The position numbers were made by a program, and so were the translations under genes. Shown piece after piece: positions 7,692 through 17,455 of a DNA stretch of 64,000 nucleotides (the stretch's first letter is position 1; each line of letters opens with the position of its first letter). This DNA comes from Paenibacillus paridis (GTDB lineage Bacteria > Bacillota > Bacilli > Paenibacillales > Paenibacillaceae): the NCBI RefSeq assembly GCF_006345825.1, contig NZ_VCIX01000092.1, forward strand, positions 186,001-250,000. The letters are read 5' to 3'. Under the pieces are notes generated by a model, which was not told where the DNA came from, did not search any database, and was given only the letters and a program-made list of their open reading frames with translations.

Positions 7692-10600
7692 TGAGCAAGT
7701 GGGCAAAAGTATATCGACGTTAAGCGGATTGGAACAGATGTTAATCGACATTGGTTTAGATGTAGAAATTGCTGCGGCTTGTACGCGTTATGTTGAAGAA
7801 GGTGGTATCTTTCCAGACCATGCGCCTATTATTCAATTCCCTCGGCAAAGTCGGCCGCAGGCAGTAGGGAAAATATGGTCTCACATCCGTAAGCTCCATC
7901 AGAAAGAGAAAGAACCAGATCTTATGGGTAGATTGCTCACGGTGATGCTGCATATTGGTCAGGAATCGTTCCTAGAAGCCAGTTGCGGTTATGTTGACGA
8001 CGCATTGTGGCGCAGAGGCTGCTTAACACTGATGAGCAGCTATGAAATTCCACTGGCATTGTTATGGCAGTGGTTTCTTGATCACGAAGAATTATCCGGA
8101 AGAATGGAAAAACATAGATTTGCGTTCATTACTCATATTGCAGAACGTGAACCTGAACTCATTCATGCACAGTTACAACTCGAAGACAAGTTCAACCAGT
8201 TGATGATGACGGCACACTTGATGATCGCAGGGAACGCGGGCCATATTACGTCAATCGAATTCGAAAAAGAATTAATGGTATGGATCGAGAACGAAATGAT
8301 GACAGACCGCCAAACAATCAAGATTGCTACAGAAGTGATGCAAGCCATTCAAAGCAATGCGTCAGTGGAAGATATTAAACAGTTAGCAAAAAAAGTGGAG
8401 TGGGGGTACAGTTATTTCAAAGATTGGCTACAGCAGGCTTTATATATAGCGGAAATAACCCAAGGGACAGTTCCTTTCTCTGAGTCCCTCCTTCGTATCT
8501 TTATTCTCCTAGATCCAATAGGTTTCTATTGGCAATATTCATCAGCAGTTAAGTACGACTGGGATAGGAGGATGCTCGAGGTTCCTAATTATTATGCAAA
8601 ACATGGCGTGCCAAGAGAGTTATATATTAGGCAAATCACAAACAATTATAATAAAGTACAGCTTCGAGCAGAACTTGCTCGTGATCGTGTTGAATACGAA
8701 CGGGCTATAGTAGCATCTTCCAAGCTAGAAACATTATACTTATGTCTCTTTCTATGGGAAGAAACGGAAGGTTATCCTTATCTGGATGTGGTAGAAGAGA
8801 ATTTCTTGGATAATATAGAGGGAATTCTCGTTAGTGAGGAAGTACCTGCAGAAGACATGCTAGAGCTTATGGGATTTTTCCATGGTGCGCCAATAACAGA
8901 GAAGCTAAAGTCGAAGTGGCTGCAATACAGCGAGAGTAATAAAACATTCCGACCGTTGTTAACGGCAGCGGAACATTTATGGCCGCACTCCATTCTTTAT
9001 AATCGTATCATTTGTTTTCTAGTTCATACGGATGTAAACACACTCATCTTTTTATGTAGCAGGACGATGAGGAATGGGCTCGATTTTGAGTTGTTCCTTC
9101 GAGCATACCAACAAGTTGGCGGTGAGTTGGTAGATTTAATTCCTTTCCTTCTTAAGACTGTTCAAATTGATTTGGTGGATACTGACAGTCATGCCTGGTC
9201 ACAACAAACGATTCAGTATTTGAATGACAATAGGGGGCAGTTCGCGGAGTATTTCGCATATTATCTCACCACTCGTGAGACTATTCCTGGAGAAAAATGC
9301 TTTATCTTATCCGAGCTTATGCAATATGATACAGACCAATTTTCTAGCTTATCGGTACAGTATCTTGTAGACGACAGCAAGCTGGTTCGCGACAAGACGG
9401 TGAAGCTGCTCGCATCTAGTTCGCATCTGATTACATCAATTATACCGCTGCTTTTCCATAAGAAGCCAAATATGCGTGAAAGTGTCGTTAGGCTTGTTAG
9501 TGGATGGGATGATGATCAATCGATTCGAGCCTTACAGGAGCTGTACGCGCGTGAGAAGAACGCCAAAATCAAAGAGTTACTTTCAAACAAATTGCAAGGT
9601 AATTTGGAGTTAACTGCGAGTTCTCACATTGAGCCCGAATTATTATCGTCGCCACTCATTAATCTGATCTGGCTTGAGCCTTCTACACTGCCTACACTTC
9701 ACAATTATGAGTCAGGGGACGAGAGTGAAGCCCATGTATGCCAAGCTATCATTAGTGCGTATGCCAATCAAGATGAAATCAGCCATAATTGGAAGGCACA
9801 TGAGTTAGCTTCTCCACTGCGTGTGGATGATTTGGCTGAACTAGCCTACGAAGTTTTGAATCGCTGGCTAAATAAGGGCGCCGAGGCGAATAAAAAGTGG
9901 GTTTTAGCCTTCACTGCTGCCTTTGGCGATGAGCGTGTCGTCTCGGTGCTGCAAGAGCGCATTCAAGTATGGCCGCTGGAATCACGCGGAGCAATCGCCT
10001 GTGAAGCGGTAAGGGCACTTCTATTATCACCAATGGATTCAGCGCTCGTCTTCATTGATCAAATCTCAAGAAAATTCAAGTTTAAGCAGATTAAGCTGGC
10101 AGCAGCCGATGCCTTTACCCAAGCAGCTATCTTACGAGGGATTTCGACAGAAGAACTGGCAGACCTGGTTATACCGACTCTTGGTTTCGATGCACGAGGC
10201 TGCCAAACCATACATTATGGATCAAGGCAATTCAGGATTGAACTGCTACTCAGCCATGACTTGCGTATCACAGATAAGAACGGGAAAATATATAAAACCC
10301 TCCCTACTCCTAGTGAGTCGGATGATTCAGCGCTTGCTGAGGCTGCATATATGAAGTTCAAGCAGTTAAAAAAACAGCTAAAGACTATTCGCGAGTCGTT
10401 TCACATACGGCTGGAGCAGTCGCTTGTGACCAGAAGAAGGTGGTCGTATGCCGATTGGCATAAACTGTTTATCGACAATTCGATTCAGCATGGTTTTGCG
10501 GCCGGGCTCGTATGGGGAGTGTACACGGGTAATGAGCTTGCAGCAACGTTCCGTTACATCGAGGACGGTAGTTTTAGCACAATCGATGAGAACGAGATCA

Positions 10601-11157
10601 AACTTTTGGCAGATGATCTTATAGGACTGGTTCATCCCTTGGAAATTGGGAATGAAGAGAAGCAGCAATGGAAACAGCATATTGAGGATTATGAGGTCAA
10701 ACAGCCTATCTTGCAATTAAATCGGACTACCTTTACCGCGGGAAGCAGAGACATCGAAGAAACGAATGTGATGGATTATGCAGGCGTAACGATTAATGGA
10801 TTTTCTTTGCTTGGCGCAATGAACAAATTCGGTTGGTCTAAAGGCTCAGTCGTTGACGGTGGAAGTTACTATGAATACTTCAAGGAATTCGAAATGCAAG
10901 GAATCGGAGCTAATTTAACGTTTAGTGGCGTTTCAGTCGGAATGGAGGACGAGACGGTTACGATCTATGAGTTGGAATTCTATCGTTCAGGCACAGTTGC
11001 CCGTGGCAGTTACGTTTATAGAGATATCAAGGATGATGATAGAATTCGACCAATAGATATGCCGCGCTATTTGTTCAGCGAGCTCATGTATGAAATCGAT
11101 TCAGCATTAGTTAAACGGATTGGGAAAGACGAGAACTGGCAGTTGAACCGTGATTAA
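7669..11157 (+). CDS. DUF4132-family large protein with HEAT-like repeats
   Basis: A cytoplasmic protein of 1162 residues. Residues ~1-540 are helical and not assigned. About 545-670 is HEAT-repeat-like (VQYLVDDSKLVRDKTVKLLASS, LFHKKPNMRESVVRLVSGW). About 875-1080 is the DUF4132 domain: KTLPTPSESDD, a Lys-rich helix, RRRWSYADWHKLFIDNSIQHGFAAGLVWGVY, then ADDLIGLVHPLEI. The extreme C terminus is a beta-rich segment. Its family often sits with VWA, MoxR-ATPase and SWIM genes; the biochemical role is unknown. Here the partner genes are decayed. GTG 7669 is the longest start, but the 5' end may itself be frameshifted, and ATG 7738 is an alternative. Confidence 0.7.
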   Translation: MTTTDWCDEQVGKSISTLSGLEQMLIDIGLDVEIAAACTRYVEEGGIFPDHAPIIQFPRQSRPQAVGKIWSHIRKLHQKEKEPDLMGRLLTVMLHIGQESFLEASCGYVDDALWRRGCLTLMSSYEIPLALLWQWFLDHEELSGRMEKHRFAFITHIAEREPELIHAQLQLEDKFNQLMMTAHLMIAGNAGHITSIEFEKELMVWIENEMMTDRQTIKIATEVMQAIQSNASVEDIKQLAKKVEWGYSYFKDWLQQALYIAEITQGTVPFSESLLRIFILLDPIGFYWQYSSAVKYDWDRRMLEVPNYYAKHGVPRELYIRQITNNYNKVQLRAELARDRVEYERAIVASSKLETLYLCLFLWEETEGYPYLDVVEENFLDNIEGILVSEEVPAEDMLELMGFFHGAPITEKLKSKWLQYSESNKTFRPLLTAAEHLWPHSILYNRIICFLVHTDVNTLIFLCSRTMRNGLDFELFLRAYQQVGGELVDLIPFLLKTVQIDLVDTDSHAWSQQTIQYLNDNRGQFAEYFAYYLTTRETIPGEKCFILSELMQYDTDQFSSLSVQYLVDDSKLVRDKTVKLLASSSHLITSIIPLLFHKKPNMRESVVRLVSGWDDDQSIRALQELYAREKNAKIKELLSNKLQGNLELTASSHIEPELLSSPLINLIWLEPSTLPTLHNYESGDESEAHVCQAIISAYANQDEISHNWKAHELASPLRVDDLAELAYEVLNRWLNKGAEANKKWVLAFTAAFGDERVVSVLQERIQVWPLESRGAIACEAVRALLLSPMDSALVFIDQISRKFKFKQIKLAAADAFTQAAILRGISTEELADLVIPTLGFDARGCQTIHYGSRQFRIELLLSHDLRITDKNGKIYKTLPTPSESDDSALAEAAYMKFKQLKKQLKTIRESFHIRLEQSLVTRRRWSYADWHKLFIDNSIQHGFAAGLVWGVYTGNELAATFRYIEDGSFSTIDENEIKLLADDLIGLVHPLEIGNEEKQQWKQHIEDYEVKQPILQLNRTTFTAGSRDIEETNVMDYAGVTINGFSLLGAMNKFGWSKGSVVDGGSYYEYFKEFEMQGIGANLTFSGVSVGMEDETVTIYELEFYRSGTVARGSYVYRDIKDDDRIRPIDMPRYLFSELMYEIDSALVKRIGKDENWQLNRD

Positions 11158-11653
11158 TGGTTTATTACTCAATCAAGTTCTGCCCTTTGCTGCGTGAGTT
11201 TTCCGGTTGCTTAATATAAGTATAATAGCCGTTTTTAGAGAAGTTATGAGCCTGGATCATATTCGCAATCCGATACTCGAAGCGGTATTCAAAAATAGAC
11301 TTGAATATCATTATTTCAGATTTTTTGGGAAGTAGGCCGCTGGACTTTTAAAATCGACTAAATAATGCAGGAATACATATAAATTCAGCTGCCAATGGTG
11401 TCTGGCTTCCAGTAAAGAAAAAGTCGAAGATTGGTGCAGTTGATAAGTACTTTATAGTTAATACTGAAACTCGTGTGGATTGGACTGTTGCAGCTCATTA
11501 AAACATTCGCCTAAGAATGGGGATTATTTAAAAGATAGGCAAGAGGGATTGACTGATCGAGATGAGATATTACATGAAATAAATGAAGTTAGAAAATTAT
11601 TGCTAGAAGGAATTATTAATCTTCGAAATCCATGATTATAGGAGAGCGAAAAT
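11158..11653 (+). other. gene debris before the immunity-like gene
   Basis: No intact gene. Short broken coding stretches can be read, among them SKIGAVDKYFIVNTETRVDWTV near 11430 and DYLKDRQEGLTDRDEIL ... NEVRKLLLEG ending TGA at about 11635. The last abuts the next gene and may be the C terminus of a deleted toxin or other partner. None has a diagnostic motif. Confidence 0.4.
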
Positions 11654-12451
11654 GTGAAAATATGGATATTATTACCACTGGATAGCAATATGACGTTATT
11701 GTCCATAAAAGACAACATAACTACGAATGATTTCAAAGGTATACCTTTTGAGAATTGGAATGAAATTACACTTAAAGCAGGTAAGAAAGGCAAATCACAA
11801 GATTATGCCTACTTTGGAGGAGGAGCACCGGTTTTTAATAACCGGAGTCTGACAGCATTAAAGGATATATTGAATGGAAATGTGCAATTATTGGATTTGA
11901 GAGTGGAAAAGTATGATATGGAGTTTAAATTTGTTAACGTAACTAACGTAATTGATGCAATTGACTATTCAAAGTCAATTGCCAGACGGTCGCTTTATGG
12001 TAAGTTAACATCATTTGAAAAAATAAGCTTTATACCTAAATCAGTAGCAAATCAAAATATCTTTAAAATAGCGGAAAAACCTGTTTCATCAGTTTTTGTA
12101 TCAGATAAGTTTAAGAATACGGTGGAGTCCGCAAAATTGAAAGGTTTTGACTTTATTGAAGTATGGGATTCTGAACGTACAGATGACATTATACAAGCAG
12201 AGTTAGAAAAATATAATCAATTACTAAGTGAAATCGATCGGATGAAAGGTGAAGAATTTGATTGGTCTGCTGCTGTGAAGAAAATAGATGAAAATAAAAT
12301 AGTCGCAAGCGGTGGTTGGAAAATGCAAAAGGATAACAATGGAAAGCTTCAGATTGCACGGTTAAATTCTGATTGTAAATACAGTTGGATAAATTCTGAT
12401 ATCGCACCTCCAATTCTACTAGGGTTACTGTGGCATGAGACGGATTTTTAA
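11654..12451 (+). CDS. Imm11-like (DUF1629) immunity family protein
   Basis: A 265-residue soluble protein that matches the layout of the DUF1629/Imm11 family. The start is MKIWILLPLDSN, followed by an F-G/W-NE/T patch, KGKSQDYAYFGGGAPVFNNRSL, a DILNGNVQLLDL stretch, YSKS and finally GFDFIEVWDS. In that family the proteins neutralise toxins of polymorphic systems. The last ~70 residues (from about 195) are an added tail of unknown kind. The start is GTG 11654 after AGGAGAG; no toxin gene is present, only debris upstream. The AT-rich composition suggests acquisition. The family call rests on motif resemblance only. Confidence 0.55.
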   Translation: MKIWILLPLDSNMTLLSIKDNITTNDFKGIPFENWNEITLKAGKKGKSQDYAYFGGGAPVFNNRSLTALKDILNGNVQLLDLRVEKYDMEFKFVNVTNVIDAIDYSKSIARRSLYGKLTSFEKISFIPKSVANQNIFKIAEKPVSSVFVSDKFKNTVESAKLKGFDFIEVWDSERTDDIIQAELEKYNQLLSEIDRMKGEEFDWSAAVKKIDENKIVASGGWKMQKDNNGKLQIARLNSDCKYSWINSDIAPPILLGLLWHETDF

Positions 12452-12632
12452 ATCCATAACTTGGGTACATAGTAAGAAACCATTACGTTGTCCCATTTTT
12501 TTCAGTCGTCATACTGCATACGATTAGAAGCGAGAGAGAAGAACCAAGACAGGACAAGGCTTCTGCAGATTTAATATCCTTAAGGTGGACAGTCTTTCCA
12601 CTGCTGGGAGCTATGAGTTCAGGTTTGTTTTT

Positions 12633-12656
12633 ACATCAGGTTGTGTACACATTGTC
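12633..12656 (+). repeat. conserved element-end sequence before truncated sigK copy 2
   Basis: Contains ACATCAGG and TTGTGTACACA directly before the sigK-homologous AAAAAATTCG. It matches the sequence before copies 3, 4 and 5 but not the intact sigK. Confidence 0.65.
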
Positions 12657-13160
12657 AAAAAATTCGACAATACCAGTGAGGATCTCGAGGATTTGATCTC
12701 GATCGGCACGATTGGATTGATCAAAGCGATCGAGATCTTCCAGACTGGAAAAGGTGCTAAGCTCGCGACGTTCGCGGCTCGCTGTATTGAGAACGAAATA
12801 CTTATGCATCTGCGGTCGCTGAAGAAAACCCGGAAGGACGTTTCTTTGCATGACCCGATCGGCACGGATAAGGAAGGCAACGAGATTACGTTGATCGATA
12901 TCCTCGGTACAGAGGCTGATGATATCGTAGATAAGGTGCAGCTGAAGATTGAGAAGAGCAAGATTTATAAAAATCTTGATATATTGGATGACCGCGAGAA
13001 GGAAGTTGTTATTGGTTGGTTTGGGTTGGAGCATGGCGGAGATGAGCGGACGCAGAGGGAGATTGCGAAGGAATTGGGGATTTCGCGGAGCTATGTGTCG
13101 CGGATTGAGAAAAGGGCGCTGATGAAGCTTTATCATGAGTTTTATAAGGCGAAGCGTTAG
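12649..13160 (+). pseudogene. truncated sigK copy 2 (codons ~64-233)
   Basis: Complete C-terminal part of SigK from HIVKKFDNT to the stop, lacking the first ~63 residues (pro-sequence and region 2.1-2.2). The open frame extends upstream to GTG 12585, giving a possible 191-residue protein whose first ~20 residues are unrelated to SigK. There are no internal stops. A few substitutions occur relative to the intact copy, such as [10 protein letters not shown] for [10 protein letters not shown]. Regions 2.4 and 4 are kept, so if expressed it could bind promoter DNA but should bind core polymerase poorly. A terminator follows. Confidence 0.8.
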
Positions 13161-13172
13161 ATAGATTTCGAT

Positions 13173-13203
13173 CTAGACTGTTCTTTTAGAGCAGTCTATT
13201 TTT
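13173..13203 (+). terminator. terminator after sigK copy 2
   Basis: AGACTGTTC and GAGCAGTCT form a 9-bp stem (one G-T pair) with loop TTTTA, followed by ATTTTT. Confidence 0.75.
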
Positions 13204-13350
13204 GTGTTTGAATGCTAATGCAGGTTGTGTCATCTTAGGACAAGTTCTGTGATGTAATTCAAATATAAGATTGCTGATCATAAATACTGAATGGCCGGAG
13301 GGAAGTTATGAATCGTATATAGGATTTATATTAGAAGAGACCAAACCTCT

Positions 13351-13542
13351 ATGAAGAATTTGCTTGCGCATTTATATCTTCTTGATCACTTAATTGTTAA
13401 TGATAATAGTGACTTAGATGGTGTGATTGTATTGGAAGCTTATGTCAACCATAACGTAATAAACTATATGTCCGAGACTATTCCTAATTGGGTGAAAGCG
13501 ATAGAACAGCACTTACAATATGAAATAGATACTATTGAATGA
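13351..13542 (+). CDS. small hypothetical ORF (63 aa)
   Basis: Open frame of 63 codons with acidic composition. It has no convincing ribosome binding site and no recognised motif. It lies alone in the ~450-bp segment between sigK copies 2 and 3 and could be the remains of a larger gene. A hairpin (TGAATCAA/TTGGTTCA, then TTTTT) follows it at 13539-13580, which gives slight support for a real transcription unit. Confidence 0.35.
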   Translation: MKNLLAHLYLLDHLIVNDNSDLDGVIVLEAYVNHNVINYMSETIPNWVKAIEQHLQYEIDTIE

Positions 13543-13580
13543 ATCAATCGATGTGACATCACAAAGGTTGGTTCATTTTT
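13539..13580 (+). terminator. weak terminator hairpin
   Basis: TGAATCAA and TTGGTTCA pair across a ~20-base loop and are followed by TTTTT. Confidence 0.45.
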
Positions 13581-13605
13581 AATACCATGAATGATGCTTG
13601 AAATG

Positions 13606-13629
13606 ACATCGAGTTGTGTACACAATGTC
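13606..13629 (+). repeat. conserved element-end sequence before truncated sigK copy 3
   Basis: ACATCGAG and TTGTGTACACA followed by ATGTC and then sigK homology; the same layout as before copies 2, 4 and 5. Confidence 0.65.
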
Positions 13630-13869
13630 AAAAAATTCGATAACACTGGGGAAGATCTCGAAGACTTGATATCAATCGGCACCATCGGCATGGACAAAGA
13701 GGGAGATGAGATCACGTTAATCGACATTCTGGGCACGGAGTCCGACGACGTGGCTGATAAGGTGCAGCTCAAGATTGAGAAGAGCAAGATATATAAGTAT
13801 TTAGACATATTGGATGATAGGGAGAAGGAAGTTGTTATTGGAAGGTTTGAGTCTTCGGGCGTGATGTGA
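13620..13869 (+). pseudogene. truncated and internally deleted sigK copy 3
   Basis: Begins [15 protein letters not shown] like the other copies. It jumps in frame from SIGTIG to MDKEGDEIT, deleting about 60 codons, and breaks off after VVIGRFE, so most of region 4 is missing. It lies only ~270 bp before the NRPS cluster. Silent differences from copies 1 and 2 are numerous, suggesting an older or differently derived copy. Confidence 0.8.
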
Positions 13870-14142
13870 TGGGTCATAATAACCGCATCAACCTTCGGGC
13901 ACAAGTGACCAAGTCACGATGATGCGCGGTCCTTTCTATTGGTGCTTACAATCTACCGTACAGGAACATATGGGCATCAGTCTGCTTTGCGTCGACTGGC
14001 TGAAATCACCGTTTTTGCGTAAATGTCATTTGAGCGACAACATGGTCATTCCAGCATTAGCGCTTCCTATCGCAATCAAGTAGCATGATTTATATACAGA
14101 TATGGAAAATACTTGATGATAAATAAAAAGAGGAGGGCTTGA

Positions 14143-16011
14143 ATGGAAGCTAAAGGCTTGATTCATGAGTTATTCGAACAGCAAGTCGAACGGACGCCGG
14201 ACCGTGAAGCCGTTAGATTTCAGGGGGAATCCGTGACCTATGCGGAGCTAAACCGCCGCTCGGACGCGCTGGCTCAGCGGTTGCGGCGCAGCGGCATCGG
14301 ACCCGACAAGCTCGTTGGGATTGGCATGGAGCGCTCAATCGAAATGGTAGTCGCCTTATATGCCGTATTGAAGGCCGGGGGCGCTTACGTGCCGCTCGAC
14401 CCGGATTACCCCAAGGACAGGCTCGCTTACATGGTCAAGGACAGCCAGGTGGGGCTCGTGTTGACACAGCGCCAATTTAGCGGTCTTTTCGATGAGCTTG
14501 AGGGAGACGTATGGATTGCGGACGAGTTAGACTCGGTGCTGCAGGAAAACGGAAAAGGAAGTGATAACGGGACAGCTCGCACGCGGGACGGCCATTTGGC
14601 TTATATGTTTTACACCTCGGGATCGACGGGGCGGCCTAAAGGCGCGATGAATACCCATGCCGCCATCGTCAACCGGCTTCGTTGGCTTCAGAAAACATTC
14701 GTAATGGGGGAGAATGACAAGCTTTTGCAAAAATCGCCGTACAGCTTCGATGTATCGGTGTGGGAGTTTTATTGGCCGCATATGTGTGGCGCGTGTCTCG
14801 TTATTGCAAAGCCGAAGGGGCATCTGGATAACGCATATTTATGGGAGATAATCAAGAGTGAGCAGATTTCGTTTGTGCAATTTGTTCCTACTATGCTCCA
14901 AACGTTCCTGAGCGCGGATCAATGCGAGGATTTGCCGTTCCTCCGCCATGTGTTCCTATGCGGCGAGCCGTTGACCCCTACGCTGAACGAACGGTTCTGT
15001 TCTCTGATGTCGGCGCAGCTTCATAATTTGTACGGTCCGACGGAAGCCGCCGTTTTCGTTACCAATTGGACCAGCGACCGTCAGCCGGAACGGACTGTTA
15101 TACCGATCGGCACAGCCATTGCCGAAAACGCCATGTACGTGCTGAACGACCGCTACGAACATGTCGCCCAGGGAGAAACGGGGGAGCTTTTCATTAGCGG
15201 AATTGGACTTGCGCGCGGCTATGCTGGCAGGCCCGATCTAACGGCTGAACGATTTGTTCCCAACCCGTACGGAGGGGAGCCAGGGGCGCGCATGTACCAT
15301 ACCGGGGACCTCGGGCGATGGCTTCAGGACGGCAATCTGGAATGTCTTGGACGTAACGACGACCAAGTTAAAGTGAGGGGCTTTCGCATCGAACTGGGAG
15401 AAATCTGCTCAGTGCTGGAGCAGCATGTCGGCGTCCGTCAAGCCGTGGCGGTTGTGCGCGAGGACCAGCCGGGAGACGAGCGCATATGCGCTTATTTTAT
15501 ACCGGATCATGTTTACTCGCCCTCGGTCAGCGAGCTCAGGGGCCATCTGCAGCAGACCCTCCCGGATTATATGATTCCATCGTATTTCGTTGAAATGGAG
15601 ACGTTTCCCCTGACGCCAAGCGGGAAAACCGACCGGAAGCAATTGCCGAGCCCGACCCTGTCGCGGCTCATGATCGCTCATGCCTTCGTGCCGCCGGAAA
15701 CGTTCATTCAGAAGGAGCTAGCCGTTATTTGGTCACAATTTTTCAGCTTCGATCAAATCGGAGTAGACGACGATTTTATCGACCTGGGCGGACATTCGCT
15801 CGTCGCGACGCAGATCTTGGTACGCTGCGGCGATGTATTCGGTGTTAAGGTGTCACTCAAGGACATGTTGACCCGGGGAACGACGATTCGGGCGCTTGCG
15901 TCTATCATTGAAACCGGCTTACTCGAGGATACCGACGATGCCGAACTGAACGCGATGCTGGGCGAGCTGGAGCATTTGTCCGAAAAGGAAATCGAGGAGC
16001 TGCTCAAGTGA
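14143..16011 (+). CDS. NRPS initiation module, adenylation-PCP
   Basis: Stand-alone A-PCP protein of 622 residues, without a condensation domain, so probably the loading module of the cluster. Adenylation cores are clear: TYAELNRRS, LKAGGAYVPLDP, YMFYTSGSTGRPKG (about 160-173), FDVSVWEFYW, LYGPTEAAV, TGDLGRW, NDDQVKVRGFRIE, and the catalytic Lys in PSGKTDRK. The carrier domain is at about 530-600 with its phosphopantetheine Ser in DLGGHSL. The pocket residues, aligned by eye to GrsA, read roughly D-V-W-Q-F-C-L-V-F-K; I cannot assign the substrate. A Glu-rich tail follows (LSEKEIEELLK). RBS GAGGAGGG precedes ATG 14143. The cluster is visibly GC-richer than its surroundings. Confidence 0.9.
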   Translation: MEAKGLIHELFEQQVERTPDREAVRFQGESVTYAELNRRSDALAQRLRRSGIGPDKLVGIGMERSIEMVVALYAVLKAGGAYVPLDPDYPKDRLAYMVKDSQVGLVLTQRQFSGLFDELEGDVWIADELDSVLQENGKGSDNGTARTRDGHLAYMFYTSGSTGRPKGAMNTHAAIVNRLRWLQKTFVMGENDKLLQKSPYSFDVSVWEFYWPHMCGACLVIAKPKGHLDNAYLWEIIKSEQISFVQFVPTMLQTFLSADQCEDLPFLRHVFLCGEPLTPTLNERFCSLMSAQLHNLYGPTEAAVFVTNWTSDRQPERTVIPIGTAIAENAMYVLNDRYEHVAQGETGELFISGIGLARGYAGRPDLTAERFVPNPYGGEPGARMYHTGDLGRWLQDGNLECLGRNDDQVKVRGFRIELGEICSVLEQHVGVRQAVAVVREDQPGDERICAYFIPDHVYSPSVSELRGHLQQTLPDYMIPSYFVEMETFPLTPSGKTDRKQLPSPTLSRLMIAHAFVPPETFIQKELAVIWSQFFSFDQIGVDDDFIDLGGHSLVATQILVRCGDVFGVKVSLKDMLTRGTTIRALASIIETGLLEDTDDAELNAMLGELEHLSEKEIEELLK

Positions 16012-16042
16012 GGGGCGGCAGAGTGACGGGAGGATAATATTT

Positions 16043-17455
16043 GTGGCAAATTTTGTTCTGAGCACGCACATGACCAATGGCGACGTATTGCCATTTCTAA
16101 GGCTGGCTTCGGCGCTTCGGAGGCGCGGGCACAAGGCGACGCTTGTTACGCATGGAGCGTTCAAGCCGCTCGCTGATAAGGCCGGCATCGCGTTCAGGGG
16201 CATCGACGAACCGGAGGAATATACCGAGATCATGAAGGACCTCTACATGATGGAGGACCCTTTGAACAAGCCAGATCTCTACGAAGCGTATCAACGAAAG
16301 TATTACTCCATGGAGAAGTTTCGGAAGGAATACGATATGTTGACCGAGCTGTGTCGGGAGGAGCATTCTGTCCTCATCTGCAAAGAAAGGGACGGCTTTG
16401 TCGCGATGATCGTATCCGAGATGATGGGGGTGCCTATCGTTACCGGTGTATTGGCTCCAAACTACGTGACGCAGCTCCATATTTGGGAGGAGCTTGGCCT
16501 CGACTTCGCCATATCGCTCATCAACAAGTTTCGCTGCGACTTGGGCTTGTCGCCTGTCGCCAACTGGACGTCATGGATGGGGGCCGTTAACAAAAACGTC
16601 GGCTTCTGGCACCAAAGCTTCGATGAGGCGGTGGAGGCGCCGACATGGGCGCTGAAGGTGGAAACCGTCGGATTCCCGCTGGCGGACGATACCGAATACG
16701 AACCATTGCCCGACGGCTTGCTGTCATTTATTGCGGCAGGCGAGCCCCCGCTGCTCATCACAGGCGGCACCGGCAAAATGATAAAGCCAAACTTTTACCA
16801 CGCCGCGATCGAAGGCGTCAAAGCTTTCGGAGGGCGAGCGATACTCGTTACTAGGCACGAGGAATTCATTCAGGAAGAGCTTCCGGACCATATCGTCTGG
16901 TACAAAATATTGCCGCTGGCGGGCGTTTATCCGCTTGTCGGAGGCGTCATCCACCACGGCGGCATCGGTACGATTACGGGCGCGATGGCTTCGGCCGTTC
17001 CTCAGCTCGCGCTGGCGGCCGATACGGATAGGCCGGATAACGGAATGCGGATCAAGCATCTAGGCATCGGCAATTATTTGCCCCCGCTGCAGTGGCAGCC
17101 GGAGTTAATCGCAAACGCCATAAAAGGCATGCAATCCCCACTGGTAAAAGAGCGCTGCCGACAGTTGGCGAAGGTGCTGGAGGAGCACGATACGATGGAG
17201 GCGGCTTGCGCGGCCATGGAATCCGTTGTCGGGCGACCGGAATTCGCCATTGATTCCGCGGCATTGGAAAAAGACTATGACTCGTCGAGGCTCACCGCGG
17301 CATCCCGCGATGATAACGCGGTCGCCAGAAGCCGGGCTAAGGCGGCCGGCGGCCGTGAGATGTCGGCAAGCAAGCGTTCCTTGCTCGCGCAGCTCCTGGC
17401 TCAGCGCCAGCTTGGAAAAGCGCCGTTTTCCGCAAAGGGGGCGCTACATGAGTAA
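16043..17455 (+). CDS. GT1-family glycosyltransferase (UGT/YjiC type)
   Basis: A 470-residue GT-B fold enzyme that would transfer a sugar from an NDP-sugar to a small molecule, here probably the peptide product. The N-terminal domain starts MANFVLSTHMTNGDVLPFLRLASAL with the family's H-x-x-P/F pattern. The C-terminal nucleotide-binding domain has VGGVIHHGGIGTITGAM near residue 305 and ADTDRPDNGMRIKHLGIG, both typical of GT1 enzymes. After about residue 415 the protein carries an extra tail ending SASKRSLLAQLLAQ, resembling the short helix at the front of NRPS modules. GTG 16043 follows GGGAGG. The stop overlaps the next gene's start (ATGAGTAA), so the genes are coupled. Confidence 0.85.
   Translation: MANFVLSTHMTNGDVLPFLRLASALRRRGHKATLVTHGAFKPLADKAGIAFRGIDEPEEYTEIMKDLYMMEDPLNKPDLYEAYQRKYYSMEKFRKEYDMLTELCREEHSVLICKERDGFVAMIVSEMMGVPIVTGVLAPNYVTQLHIWEELGLDFAISLINKFRCDLGLSPVANWTSWMGAVNKNVGFWHQSFDEAVEAPTWALKVETVGFPLADDTEYEPLPDGLLSFIAAGEPPLLITGGTGKMIKPNFYHAAIEGVKAFGGRAILVTRHEEFIQEELPDHIVWYKILPLAGVYPLVGGVIHHGGIGTITGAMASAVPQLALAADTDRPDNGMRIKHLGIGNYLPPLQWQPELIANAIKGMQSPLVKERCRQLAKVLEEHDTMEAACAAMESVVGRPEFAIDSAALEKDYDSSRLTAASRDDNAVARSRAKAAGGREMSASKRSLLAQLLAQRQLGKAPFSAKGALHE

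Noticed and set aside
17226-17447. N-terminal extension of the NRPS-MFS frame
   Set aside because: Arg/Pro-rich, overlaps the glycosyltransferase gene in another frame; ATG 17448 has a proper RBS and a typical NRPS start.
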